Assembly: GCA_914767715.1 (NCBI GenBank)
Contig: OU612068.1
Span: 3,846,001 to 3,906,000, forward strand
Direction: 5' to 3'
Source: Membranipora membranacea
Lineage: Eukaryota; Bryozoa; Gymnolaemata; Cheilostomatida; Membraniporidae
Length of the DNA: 60,000 bases
Part shown: piece by piece, positions 10,489 to 23,195 of the stretch
Layout of the letters: the number at the start of each line of letters is the position of its first letter
Position numbering within the stretch: the stretch's first letter is position 1
Notes under the pieces: model-generated
The model's input: the letters and a program-made list of their open reading frames with translations, nothing else
What the model was told of the DNA's origin: nothing
Database searches by the model: none
Made by a program: the position numbers and the translations under genes

Positions 10489-11768
10489 GCATTTCGGCCA
10501 CATCTTAAAAAATTTAAGTTTTATTCGTAGCATTATTAATATTGAAGCAATTAACATGTCATTCAATTAGCTAGAAGATAACACAACATGTTCAAACAAT
10601 TAAAGTGCAATTTCATGCGTTAAAACTATGCACTCTCTCGGCTGTGAGGTTTGAGAGCTCGAGATCTCACGACAACATATCGCTTAGCTAGCTGAACACA
10701 TTAGGATAAATGAAATAAAGTATACATTACTCAATTTAAACATGTTTCCTTCTATTTTAAAGGTTAAATTACCAGAATGATAGAACTTATCTGTAGACCT
10801 CAGGTCAAGGATGTTTCTTATACTCGTCATGTATGTATTGAGGATTTTGGCTTGATTTTATAGAACCTTAGCAATAATTCATCCCAGTTTAAGTCTCAAT
10901 AATTTAATAATTACTTCTGGCAAATTCCGGCTGCGTAGAATATGAAGTAAGGTAAATGGGTGCTGCATTCATCAATGTACAAATCTAATGTACATCGTTG
11001 CTTATATCACAATTTGAAGTTGTCCCAATGGAGAAAATAACCTAATACAAAAGATCAGGATTTATCTTTGTATGAAGGGTAAACTCTAGAAAGGAAGCAG
11101 AAATGATGTCAAACACGATTCAAATACTCAAGGTGGAAAAAGAGAAGATCTCAAAAACGAGTACAGTGATAGAGGTGGGGTTTTTCTTATTCGGTTCCTG
11201 CATCTAGTAAAAATCGAGATTCGGACATGAATGGCCAGCTAAATAAATAGTGCAACGGTATGGTCATGTAGTCGGGGACTAGTAAGGCGACCATCCGATT
11301 AATATAGTTGGGAACTACTGCCCGCCCGCGCACTCAGGCAGGCCAGTCCCTCTGACTCTGGAATATAAGACCCTCACAGAGCAGACCCCAACGCTCCCGG
11401 AAGGCAGTAAGGTTCCGTTGGTTTGTAAGAGCTATTATGAATTGTTTCTATCAAACAGTCAAAAGTACCATACAAAGTTAATAATGCATTCTTACACTAT
11501 GTAACGTTAATTGCAGAGGGCCTGCAAATACATCAGACAAAATTCTCCCTCCGAACCCCACTCCAGATCGTGTTTAAAAATAATTAACTGTCAGCCTTCA
11601 TCCTTGGTTGATGTAATAGAGTCAAAATCTTCATAGAAAAAAATAACTTTATAGTCCAGTTCTTGATGGTATGAGCATGAGAAAGATCAACAGAAGACAG
11701 GGAGTATGATTTTAACATATATAGCAAATTAATCACGGGGTAAATCTTAATGTTTAAGATTTTATTTA
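10489..11768. other. No confident gene
   Basis: Mostly AT-rich. A short GC-richer patch at 11,320-11,400 has no recognisable coding or RNA signature. Confidence 0.4.
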
Positions 11769-11840
11769 GTTGAAGAATTTATTTTGTTTAAGAATTTGTT
11801 TTGTCGAAGAATTTATTTTGTTGAAGAATTTATATTGAAG
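11769..11840 (+). repeat. 17-bp minisatellite at duplication border
   Basis: About four units of GAATTTATTTTGTTGAA and variants. The same array, longer, sits at 30,041-30,140. Confidence 0.8.
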
Positions 11841-11970
11841 AAAATTGTGGCTGTTTAGAAAATAAAGTAAAATAAATGGTGTTACATTCATCATTGTTTA
11901 AAACTTAGTTAATTCATTGCTTATATTTGGATGTGAAAATGAAGCCAGTTCAAACAGTCAAAGCAGTATA

Positions 11971-13089
11971 TTATCTTCTCTCACAGATGAACAGTCTCCT
12001 CGCATTTACACATTTACAATCACTCCATTCTCCACTTGTCTTGGGGCAGACGCATGACTCATTTCCGTTAGTGTTGTCAGGCTCACTAGATCTCCATGAA
12101 GGTGCAACCTCAGGGAACTCCTCAGCATCCAATCTGTTCCAGAATGCTTCTGTGCTATATCCATCCCAAAAGAATGTCTGTTGATCGACATCCTCCTGAG
12201 CACCGATATATATGAACTCCGAGTTTGAGTCTGAAATAGGAGACAGTTATAGAGATAGCTATATATCTAAGTGTAAAAAAAAAAAAAAAAATATCAGGCT
12301 CACAAAATAAAACAATGTTGCGATGTTTGACTTCGCAAAATGAAGCTAGAAAAATGCATCTTTTTAATATACTCAACAAAATCACGACCAAACAAATTAT
12401 AAAAGTTGACATAAAAGAACAAAGTGAATAGTTGCAAAATTCATGCGTCAAACGACCTACCAAGTGTGTTTTCCATGAGGAATTGCTTGAGGTTATCTCT
12501 TCTCCACTGAGTTTCAGCAGTCACCATGAAGCCCAAGTAGGTCTCACTGCAAAGTTCTCTGGCATCCACATAATACTCCCTTTCAGAACTGAGAATAAGA
12601 CAGGATTTGGTTTCACCAGACCCGACGGCGGTGAAGTTTCCTGGGCATACCTCTATAAAAAACATCATCAGAACCGTAAATTAAAATGTAAAATTAACAG
12701 TAGTAATATTTATATTGCAGGCATCTATATCAACTAGGCTAAACACTGAAGAAACATGGGCGACAGTCATGTGTCTTGATATTCTTGCCTATCATTAAGG
12801 TAATTGTATTGTAAAGTCAGAGGTAGTAGCTTTTCACATGTGATCAATCAACAAACTGATCGCTCAGACCAGCATTTAAATAATTAATAGCGCAACAACC
12901 ATGAACAAATATTTAAAGAATAGTCGTGTCTTAAGACATACCTAATATCATTGAGCAACTCAACTAACTGATTAATGTAAGCAAGTGGATATCATTTTCA
13001 AAGCAGCAATAACCTAATAAATGTATAAACCTACCTATAGCTGAGGCTACCTGAACACCTATAACAAGGAGAAGAGCAGCAGCGAACAT
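11971..13089 (-). CDS. Secreted C-type lectin, gene 1
   Basis: Three exons on the minus strand: 13,089-13,035, 12,652-12,461 and 12,230-11,971, with GTAGGT donors and TTTTATAG / TATTTCAG acceptors; introns are phase 1. The product is 168 residues: signal peptide MFAAALLLVIGVQVASAI, then one C-type lectin-like domain starting EVCPGNF. Eight cysteines lie in the mature chain, including the CPG...SC N-terminal pair of long-form domains and the final FICE cysteine. Sugar-site counterparts are EPD (132-134, usual EPN), GNE (138-140) and WSD (151-153, usual WND). The start is the first ATG after a TATA box. Head-to-head with lectin gene 2; its protein is identical to that of gene 3. Predicted soluble, extracellular, calcium-dependent carbohydrate binding is inferred, since one ligand residue is altered. 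Confidence 0.92.
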
Positions 13090-13176
13090 GTTGTATGATG
13101 ATGGGATTCTTCTGTGAGAAACTACTGATCACTTCAACTGATAGTGCTGAAGTGACAAAGCAAGCTTCATACAACA

Positions 13177-13184
13177 TTTATATA
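13177..13184 (-). promoter_or_regulatory. TATA box of lectin gene 1
   Basis: TATATAAA on the minus strand about 90 bases upstream of the ATG, followed by the block CACTTCAGCACTATCAG that is shared by all four lectin promoters. Confidence 0.7.
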
Positions 13185-13879
13185 GGTTTGGTCTGATAAA
13201 GCAATCTTGTAGCGGAGATGAAGCAATCGCACCATGACTTGACATATGCCATTAAACAATTGTTGTTCAGCCAATCATTATAAATGATTATTTAAAACAT
13301 GACAATGGGGATTTAAATACTTGATATTATCTCATATTGTTATCATATGATTGTATACTAATACAAGGAAAACATCTTTATTCTGTTCACAGATCATAAT
13401 ATATATTTCCCACTTGCGTCAATCATGATATTTTTACCAGTTTATAATTACAATTTATTAATGTCAATGTCATTGGTTTCTCTTCATAAATTTTTGTGGG
13501 GTTTCACCATCAGCTTGTACATGAACGTTCGTTTGTTGCTGAAATGTATTGTATATCTGGTGGAAGATGGAAGTTGGCATCCATTTCAATGATAAGAGAG
13601 ATGAAGACCATAATTATTCTCAAATTGATCACTATTATCACTGAAAAATTCGCCATCTTGTTTGACTGACATTGATAAGGGTCAATATATTTTAGAGGTA
13701 ATGATTGGGATGGCCTGATCGTACTGCTGTACAACAAAACATTTTTCCTATCAACGTTATAGCTGACAGAGTCATGTGGTTATTCAAAATTTCTAAGCCG
13801 AAGTGAAAGATGAAATGTGACTACCACTGGACTACATGTAGTTCATGGCAACAGATTGAGCTGATAACTCAAAAACTAT

Positions 13880-13975
13880 CTGCTTCAGACAAGACTTGAA
13901 CCAGGGTCTTCCAGCCGTCAAGGTCATCATCGTTTTGCTCAACGCTACCGATTCTCTATCATCTGCCAATCTAAA
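13880..13975 (-). repeat. tRNA-like (SINE head or tRNA relic)
   Basis: The minus strand reads GGTAGCGTTGAGC, then GACGGCTGGAAGACCC and GGTTCAAGTC, resembling a D-arm and a B-box/T-arm. The T-stem does not pair well and no intact acceptor stem is seen, so this is a degenerate tRNA-derived repeat. The same sequence lies at 32,163-32,262. Confidence 0.35.
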
Positions 13976-15880
13976 CCTGTGTACAAGCATGAAGTGATTA
14001 GTTTGAATTGATTGCAGTCACATTAGGTCCATCCTTGACCTTCAAAATCCTTTTAGACTGTAAGGGACATTGAACGAGCCAAATTGTTGCATCATTCTTT
14101 GATTTGATTTTTATTGACATTGGCTGTATAATTATATATTTGTATAAATAAATGATATCACAGTATTCAATATTAACAATGTTTTATTAATTGGGTAAGA
14201 ACTACAAATATCTAGGAAGAAAGTTATTATTTATCATAACGTTATTGTGTCTCTTTTGGCTTATTGCACAAGCATATTATTACATTATGATTGCTGACAT
14301 CATCATCATGACCTCATGAGACAGCTTGATATGTTTTTGTAGTCTTAAAAGGCCTACATCATAGAACAAAATCATTTCACACCAAATAAAAAAAAACTTG
14401 GATTGATATAAATACCCTCTATAACTTTAATTTCATTGAATTCAATCATGGTCAACTGTCAAATCATGATTTGCAATGATACAGATGCAAATGGTAATGA
14501 ACTGGTTTATGATCAACGATCAGTAAACTATCAATACCTTCGGAAGTGACACTATCGATGGGGAATGGGTAAACATTTCCATTGTCAGTTTAAAATTTCC
14601 TGAATGTAATGTGAGAGCTTCCAATCAGAATTTTGTGGCCACAATAATGGTCTTTTTGAAAGCATTTCGACCATCTAAAATGCTGTAAAGTGCATCTGCC
14701 TTTGATAGTCTATGGTGATTTTTAAACATCAGCTGTCCTGACTTTCTCAAGATGATGAAATCAACCATAGAACTAGATGATTCGGAGAAAATGAAATAGC
14801 ATTTTAATTTATATCATGATGACGCAAAATCTGTGACAAGGGAATGGGGTGTCAATGATTATTATTGAACTTAAAAACTCTTTAAGGTAACCAAAATAGA
14901 CACAATAAAATCAAAATGAATGATACAACAATTTTTATAGACAGAAATTGAAGCGGATATTTATACCAATGCTCAATCTTAGTCTCAATCACAGCAACAC
15001 GCTGCAAGGGGGTTCTTTCTTTTTTCCTTACACTCTTTTGATGACTTAAAGAGTTAATTACAGGGATATGGTGACTGTGGTTACCTGTTCTGTATCGGCT
15101 AGCCTGATCACCACTTAAAGATCAGAGTATCAAAATCAATATAGCTCTGTAGTTTGTAGAATAAAACATCCGTTAAATACTTCTTTACAATTTTTTTCAC
15201 ATTCAGTTTTCTCAGGTCCCTGTTGACGGATTTTTTTTTGCAATTTGTCATGCGAGCTATGCTGACTATGAGCTCTGATTCCAATTGTGCATCTTGTCAG
15301 AGGATGGATTGATGTTTTTACCAGTATAGATGAAGTGAGATGAGATTAGATATCAAGAGCCACCGTAATTTCTAACTATTCAAAAACTACATCATCACGA
15401 TCCTGCTGCCTGGCTGTAGTCAGGGCTCCCGTCAACTTAAAATTCTAGGGTGACTTTTTTTACAGATAATTGAAAAGAAACTGATCCTGTTGGTAAAGTT
15501 AGCCGCATATATGTTTTGCTTTACCTTCAAATTCTAAGATGTGACAATTTCAGTCAATAACCAAAGCTCTAAAGCTCTTAAGATCCAAGTAACATCCCCC
15601 TTATCTAATCACTAATGAAAACATATACCAGCTACTTAGGGGATGCAGATGAAAAGTGTTATGCATCATGCTAGGTGTAGACTTGCGAAACTGAAAACGG
15701 TATGTATGTGTAGATCTAACATTGGGGATAGTCAACAATTTGGGAGGTAAGAAATTCACAAAAGAAGCGTTGTTGAGAGCACTCAAATGCAGCTTTTGTT
15801 GTGCGAAGAAAATTTATGTAAATAATGTATAATGGAAAATGCCAAGCAATCCTAGAGAATAAGTAGTGACACAATAAAGG

Positions 15881-16129
15881 TTAACCTCCCCTGGCTAAAT
15901 CTATGCCCATGTGTTGCAAGTGATTGAGTAAGGTGAAAAGTTTGGTGGAATCGGAGAGATGGCGAAAAGCTGCCACACGATCAGGACATGGTGGTGAAAA
16001 GCGGGCAAGGTAAGGTAAGGCAAAGTAGCGATAGATTTTAGTGAATGAACAATGATGGCAAAAAGCTTCTGAATAGTCATAGGAAAATTGAATACAAAAT
16101 GAATAGCAACTTCTAACAGAAATAGCCAC
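15881..16129 (-). pseudogene. Possible retroelement 3' coding relic
   Basis: A minus-strand open frame with HHCSFTKIY, LPYLARFSPPCPDRV and a leucine-rich tail, loosely like the C-terminal part of LINE proteins. It is repeated in copy B at 33,525-33,737 with different N-terminal sequence, so it predates the duplication. No reverse-transcriptase motif is nearby; weak evidence. Confidence 0.25.
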
Positions 16130-17570
16130 TCAAGCACATGTGCACAGATATTGCTCATAACTGGATGAAAGTTAATTAGCGACATGGACCTTTCACCCTC
16201 ATTCTGACCTATTTGCATAGAGTCACCAAGCCATACGCCACACAAGACAAAGCTAATCATGTAGGTTTTGAAGACTTTTCACCGAGAAGTGTTATGATGT
16301 TCTGTATTTGAACTCAGGGATATTCTAATGCTTGTAATTTGGCTTACGGTCTATGTTCAGTATTTTGCAAATCATGATCTGTAGATTGCTGGACATTGCA
16401 TAGATCTGGGAACAGGCTGAAAAATAATAGAAATGCAATATCATTTCTTGAAACAGCCTTATCATAGAATTTTTAAATATATCATGTATATAAACTACCA
16501 GAAAATGATGAAATCAATCACCGAACTGGATGATTTGACAACAATAAAATCTCATTGCATTTTTATTCATGTGATGACACAAATACGGTAACGAGGGAGG
16601 AAGTCTTTGTCCGGCACTTTGCAAATCATCATGTGCGGGTTGTTATTATTGTTGGTTACTATTTTGAATTGAAAACAGGTTAACATGTATGCCTTTTCTA
16701 GAAACGTCCTAGAGAAGACATTGCTAAATATGTTCTGTATTTTTGTATGGCCTTTTTGGCAAAGAATAGATGTTTTGAAAACATTAAAACCTCATTGCGT
16801 TTGATTTTATGACGCAAACACTGATGGTGTCAGAAATATAATGATAACAAATGATGCAACAATTTTCTTACAGGTTTATTTATATCCTTTTCAAAATCTA
16901 TAAGAATTTGTCAATCTGTAGTGAATTTTATTTTGTTTGATATCAAATATATAATATATGCAAATCAAAGCAAAATCCAAATCTTCTTTACCCGATGAAA
17001 TAAGGTCTGATAATATCACAAAAAGTAACAATTTGTAAGGGAATTGATTTATTTTTTTAAAACACTGTTTGAAACCCCTTGAGAGTCAAGTTCAAGGATA
17101 AGGTGGCGGTGATAATCAATTGGCACGCTCATCATCCTGAATGAATTATCCTGCATCTGCAATCCTTCTATAACCAAATTACAATCAGGGTATACTTATT
17201 TATGAATTATCCCTTGTTACTGGATAGTAGGCGGTTATTACATCTTGCATTTGACAATATTAACATTTCCACATAATATTACAACATTAGATGAGATTGA
17301 TTGCATTTGGATCCTGTTCACCATGTTTTATTTTGTCATCTCCAGGCCTCAATCTTTAAACTTCTACAAAGTTGATGTAGTTATGAGCATATTTTTACTC
17401 ATGTCAATTATTGCTGCACATTAAGTCAAAGGGCTGCAACTGCATTATTTGATTCACATATTATTCATTTGCATGACACATCAAAACATTCCAGTAACAG
17501 GTTATCGTGTTTTGATAAAAACGATTTGAGCAAAAATTATGGCGTCGTTAAGGATGCGAAATTTTGATGA

Positions 17571-18862
17571 ATGCCAATTCACCCCAGCTGTGACCGCTAA
17601 GCTCACAGTGATTGTAAGTCACTGACTGTAAGTTTGGCCTTCAAATGCAACTGTTGATCTCCAGATCATGGGGATAATCGGACTTCAAACATGATAAGCG
17701 TCGGACTCCGAATCATTAATTGTGACACTCTTGCCACACCATCTACAACTAAACAAAATAAAATGTGAGTACAGACATTAAGAGTAGTAATCAGGGAAGC
17801 TGGAGCCCTTATCAATATTCTGAGCTCCCCTATCATTTGAAAGGGACGGTAAATGACCTCGGCACATCAATATGTATGTTGTTGGTTAGCCAATCAGGTA
17901 AACATTTGAGACTTTAAAGGAAATGTTTAGATATTAATCTAAATGGACTGTGCTCCATAACAGACCCACAGATAACAAGGGGGCCTCCGAATCAAGGAGG
18001 GCCAACTCCAAAATATACAACCATTGCAATCTAAAAAATCCATGTTTGCAAAATGTCAATTTCTCCTTGGTTAATTGTAACCAAAGTGTGTTAAAAAATT
18101 GTGCTTATAGAGGCAATGACATGTGTCGGTATCGTATCGTATCGCATCGTATCAATAACTAATTCACTTTTGGGACAATACTTTTTGACTGCTAAATAAT
18201 TAGCACACATCCTGATATGACCATTGGTATAATATCGGTTTTGGTGTTATAAGAGTAGTAATCTAGATGTTTGATTGTGGTGCTATTATGTTCAATGTTG
18301 CTCTAAGCTTGTTTCGTATAGCTTTCAGCTTCATCAAAAAGCAATACTACGGCTAAATCTTACTGAACTTTGTAATTGTCATCATGGAAAGGGTATGTCT
18401 GTGTACACCAAATATCATTGTCTTGTTCTTGAGATACTTAATTCACCAACCATAACTCTAAATATTTTTTTTATCTGACACTGGAGAAAAATTATAAATC
18501 TCACTTGAAATTGGTTAACAATGGCTGATTAAATCACTTTTAATTGATTTTACATATAATCAGTGTATTTAATATTTAAAGGTAATGTTGGAATAATGCT
18601 GCTCCCTCAATGTCACAAAAAATAATCAATAAAATAGATGAGTGTTTTTTACATGATGTGTTTGCTAGTTTAAATCTTGTGAATAGTGTGTCAAAGTAAC
18701 ACCTGTTACAGTAAAGCATTCGCATTTGAGATCAATACTGATACGGATTATAATCCAATCATCCTCACAATCTGGATATATCAGTTTGGAAACTAACCTT
18801 GGGAGTGTGTTACTAACCATCACTCAAGTTTCAAACGGTCACAGCTGGGGTGAATCGGCATT
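17571..18862. repeat. 27-bp inverted repeat pair between the divergent lectins
   Basis: AATTCACCCCAGCTGTGACCG at 17,571-17,597 (with AATGCC before it) recurs inverted at 18,836-18,862 with one mismatch. The right copy is extended by a second small palindrome (GGTGAAT...ATTCACC). Both members are kept in copy B near 35,130 and 35,945. It could be the end of an old transposon or a paired regulatory site. Confidence 0.6.
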
Positions 18863-19281
18863 CACCAACCTGTCTGGATGATAAGCAAAACGCCAAAATG
18901 ATACCCTCAGAACATATTTCTCTATGACTGCGATATGTTGAAGAGAATTCACCATATTTCAGTCATAATGAAATGTGTTCTGACTGTAACATTTTATGTA
19001 TTATGTTTATAATCAAGGCAAAGTGGATGAACGATTATAAGAACAAACTGACAAAAAGTCTGTCATTGACGCACATTGGCACCAAAATATCATTGTCAAG
19101 TGAAAAGTGCCTGTGATTCTTTGCTGGACACATCAGTGTCATGTCTTTAAATTTGACAGGCTATTTTTTTAAATGGATAAAAAACATGATTGATTCAACA
19201 ATAATTGTTTTATGGCATGTCGTGCTTTGATACTGTTGCTATTTTTGCTACTGCAACTTGTTTTCCTCATAGGACCAAGCC

Positions 19282-19289
19282 TATATAAA
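19282..19289 (+). promoter_or_regulatory. TATA box of lectin gene 2
   Basis: TATATAAA 87 bases before the ATG, then TCACTTCAGCACTATCAGTA, the motif shared with the other lectin promoters and a likely transcription-start region. Confidence 0.75.
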
Positions 19290-19375
19290 TGTTGTAAGAT
19301 ATATTTATCATCACTTCAGCACTATCAGTAAATGTGATTGGTAGACTCCCAAAGAAACATCATTTAATCACCAAC

Positions 19376-20442
19376 ATGTTCACTGTTGCTCTTATCCTTG
19401 CTTTAGGAGTTCAGGTAGCCTCTGCTATAGGTAAGTTTATGATAATCTATCAGAATCGGTTTTAGATTCTTTCCTCTTTGATATTATGACAGTGATGTAA
19501 AGCATAGCTTCAGATTTTTGTAAATATTAATAACATTATGTGTTGGTTCAAAGTTCAATCTCGAATATCTTTGTTCTTCCTATTTTTTTTGATGTAATAC
19601 TCATTGATGTTGGTACTAAGAAAGTATTGACGCTTTTTTTCATGCTTGTTCGAGCAGTCAGTATATTTCATGAACAGATATTTAGCCCTACCAACTCAGA
19701 ACTTGCTTTCAAAGTTCAACTATACAAACCATAAAAAAACATATCACATGGTTTGGCCTCACTGAAGTAGATGTCGTAGACCAATATTATTACTGTCAAT
19801 ATTGTATTTTACTATGATTTAATTCCATGTTTTATAGACAAATGCCCAGGTAACTTCACCACCGTCGGGTCTGGTGAAACTAAATCCTGTCTAATTCTCA
19901 GTAATGAAAAGGAGAACTATGTTGAAGCCAAATCACTCTGTGGTAAAATTTACTCTGGACAATTGGTGACTGCAGAAACTAAGTTTAGAAGGGAAAACCT
20001 CAAGCAATTTCTCATGGAAAACACAATGGGTTTGTTTTTATGATCAATCGTCATCGAAGCTGCTTATTATCCCAGGTAGATGCCATGCTGTTGACAGCTA
20101 CATTGCTCATTGATTGTGGAATCTGTCCAACACTTTCCGTTTGTTTCTGTATGATAATGTACCTCACCACTATTTACATCATTTGTAGACTCAGACTTCA
20201 TTTACATTGGTGCTCAAGAAGACCTTAGTAAACAGGTGTTTTTCTGGGATGGATACAGCACAGAAGCATTCTGGAACAGAGCTGCTGTCAAGCAATTCCC
20301 TGAGATTGCCTCTTCGTGGAGATCTGGTGAGCCTGACAACACCAATGGAAATGAATCATGTGTCTGCCCAAAGACAAGTGGAGAATGGAGTGATTGTAAA
20401 TGTGTTAATGCAAAGAGATTTTTCATCTGTGAGACAAGATAA
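19376..20442 (+). CDS. Secreted C-type lectin, gene 2
   Basis: Exons 19,376-19,430, 19,838-20,029 and 20,189-20,442 give 166 residues. Intron phases match gene 1. The signal peptide MFTVALILALGVQVASAI is followed by DKCPGNF and a C-type lectin-like domain with eight cysteines. Sugar-site positions read EPD (130-132), GNE and WSD. Exon 3 lacks two residues present at the start of gene 1 exon 3 (DSDF versus DSNSEF). The exon 2 donor is GG|GTTTGT, weaker than the GTAGGT of gene 1. Divergently transcribed from gene 1, with about 6.2 kb between the two promoters. Its protein differs from gene 4 only by K versus E after the signal-peptide junction. Function inferred: extracellular glycan recognition, possibly immune or self-recognition. 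Confidence 0.92.
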
Positions 20443-20613
20443 TCTATCGCTATGAATGATAAAATTTGCTAAATTCTCCGTTCTTGATGTGAGCATTTTC
20501 TTTGCATTATATAATATGTACAATGCCTTGAATGAATCAATTTGTATCATTATATTTTTTGCATATATTACTCTGCTGCAAGTTTCAATGAAATATAACT
20601 CTATACATTGAAA

Positions 20614-22400
20614 CTTCACATGATATGAATAATTGTATATTTGCCAAAATTCTATTTGATTCTTGATGTACTCTGGTACATTTGGATTAGTTTAGGTTGA
20701 TTAAATAGTTGATTTAAATAACTTAAAAACTTAGAAATGATAACAATAATGATGATGGCTTGCCCATAGAGTGAGGTGTGTGAAAGTCATTTAGACTCAA
20801 TATTATAATCTATCCAGCACAGCATTGGGGATAGTTCGAAAGATCCTGGCGTACTACATTTCCTAATAATTGATTCTTTCATTTCTCTTTTTCTAGCTTC
20901 CAATTAATGATCAAGCTTTTGAGGATGAATTATATTCTGGTCGCTTATGATCTTGAACGTAGTTGGCAGATTTGCTCATGCTGCAAGAAATTTAAGTGCT
21001 AGAGAGTGCTTACTTGTGATCAATTTTTTATCCTGCACCCATCTTTGATAGAGTGCAGGGTAATTGCCAAGCAAATATTAATGGATTTGATCCCCTCCAG
21101 CCAACTGCTTGCGATTTTAATTGGGGTGTCATTAGTCTGCAGTGTCAATGTTGTGTGGTCTCAATTCATGGCCATTGAGGCAACATGGACACCTTGTCAA
21201 GTTGGTTGAAAGGGATAATATTGAACAATAGCACATGAACACGATGAGAGTGTTGATTGTTAGCATTTGCTACAACTGTTATCTTATATTGTTGGTACAG
21301 CTCTATTTATCCTAACAGTCAACGGAATGAATCTATAGTAATATGGGAAGATAACTCTTACAAACAAACCCTTGTTCGTCGCGAACAAAATATGTAGTGC
21401 TGTGTAAGTTTATTCCCTACCATCAGCATTTTCTCTTAACCATCATATTTAGAGGATAGAATTTCCACCAGAAAGGAAATATGAGGAGAATTTAACGCTC
21501 GTTCTGTAATGCTTTTCTCTGACTGCAGCTGTTTTACCAATCTGGTTAAGCTCAGCTACCAGAGCGAAAATGTGGGACTTGTGTGCTCTTTATATTAACC
21601 TCAAAAGACTAGGCCTGAAGAAAGTGACATCACTAGGGGGCTAATACGGTTATAGGGAGCAGGTTCTTACTGTCTAGACTTCAAGGTGGATGGTCAACAC
21701 ATAGTCCCGAGTTGCTGGCATGTTAAGAAGTGAGAAACTATGTTGGTTGTCTATTGAATGCTGAAAATTATTAGTTTGTTTCATTTTTTTTAAGCATGCA
21801 TTCAGAGATTGTTTCATTTACTGATGTGGTCTTCTTTGGTTCTAAAATGTTTAACCAACTGTATAGTAGTTTATTTAGTATGTATATTGCAACTGTGCTG
21901 TGTGCCTCTTGTGTGCTGGGTGTAATGGTGAGGGGGTGGGCGGATTTTAGATAGTACCTGATGATGTAGTTGGTTTATTGTCAGAGTATTGAGGGCATTT
22001 ATTTTAGTTGATAGCTGCATGATTCTTTCTGCTGCTGAAACTACTTGAACATGAATTCAGTTGGGTATGTCAGACATCCCTTGTCTTTGTCAATAGTCAA
22101 TCTGTTGTAGAGTTCATTATCATCTTGTAGCCTAGCTCTGAAGTTGGTGGGTTCGGAAATAGGATTGCAACAGTCTGCGCGCTTTATCTTAATTGCCTTG
22201 GTTAGGGATTGGAAAAAATAAAATTGAAACTTGGTGTGTTGTATTGAAAACATTAGCAATGTTGGGGGTTGTCAGCTCTCTTCTGAAATTGTATCTCTTA
22301 GACTATTGACTTTAAATTCAATCTTTTGACCACGCCAAAAGTATGTATGTATCTATATAAATAGCGGGTTATATTCATTGATCAACGATCTAAACAGATG
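20614..22400. other. No confident gene
   Basis: AT-rich DNA. A small minus-strand open frame at 22,041-22,259 has no recognisable domain. Confidence 0.4.
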
Positions 22401-23195
22401 AGACAGGGATACAACATACAGTGGTGCGCGTACCACTGCACAACACACAGGTCTTCAGCTAGAAACCATGAGTCAAACGCTGTTTCGAGGCCCTCTCTAG
22501 TACAACCTCCTCATGGCCGGCCCCAGCAGCATGAAGCCACCCCTGTGTGTTGCTGAGCATCTCAATCAATCTCATCGATCCCTCAGTGCATTTTGTAAGT
22601 TTCGGTGGTTTGACATAATTGGTGTGTTTACGCTGTTGCGCAACCAGGGAGGCTGCCAACTCTTCATTGCTTCAGTGCAACAATTTTCGCCCCATCACTC
22701 TCATGCTTATACTCTAAGCCAAACCAGTGCAGGGAGGTTTGCTTTCCATCAACTCATCGGCGCAAAGTCGCTATCGTCAAGGCACCCGCCCCTCGTGCCA
22801 CTCGTTCACTACTCAAATTCACCACATTGAGCATAGTACAACTCATACACAAGTCAGAGAGATGACTTGTTTGCGCTACAGCCAGTGGGCTGACTGTGAT
22901 TTCCTGTCTCGCTCTGCCTGCCTTTTATGCGAGGGCCAAGCTTTTAATCCTATGTTTGTAAAACCTTAGATCTAACTCAGACTCACTTTGATTTTTCACT
23001 CTGCAGAGATTAAACTACTTTAATTTGAGTATTAAAGGCATAATCTTGCTTAGCCTTTTACCCCAAGCAGTTTGCTTATCATCACTTAATCCCCTCATTC
23101 TAATCCTTACAAGGATTATAACAAAAGGAATTAAATGCTGGCCAACTCCACAAAACAAAGTGAGTGTGTTAAACCCCAGCTTACAAGTAATAGGA

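Larger units (their letters stand above)
11769..20613. repeat. Segmental duplication, copy A (lectin pair)
   Basis: This 8.8-kb segment aligns, genes and intergenic DNA alike, with 30,041-37,728 in the same orientation. It begins in a 17-bp minisatellite and ends after CTATACATTGAA downstream of the second lectin. Copy A holds four blocks absent from copy B: about 15,020-15,658, 16,915-17,060, 17,875-18,240 and 18,370-18,475. Identity is high throughout (about 95% by eye), implying a fairly recent event. Confidence 0.9.

Noticed and set aside
12006-12463. Frames opposite or alongside lectin exons (also at 20,207-20,619, 30,176-30,503 and 37,323-37,666)
   Set aside because: Shadows of the lectin exons in other frames, duplicated along with the genes.
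13880-13975. Functional tRNA gene
   Set aside because: T-stem pairing and acceptor stem are not intact; kept only as a tRNA-like relic.
22419-22438. CAGTGGTGCGCGTACCACTG palindrome as transposon ends
   Set aside because: Too short, no paired element and no flanking duplication seen.
22459-22969. Open frames on both strands upstream of the retroelement relic
   Set aside because: No recognisable domain and overlapping frames on both strands; GC-richer composition alone may explain them.
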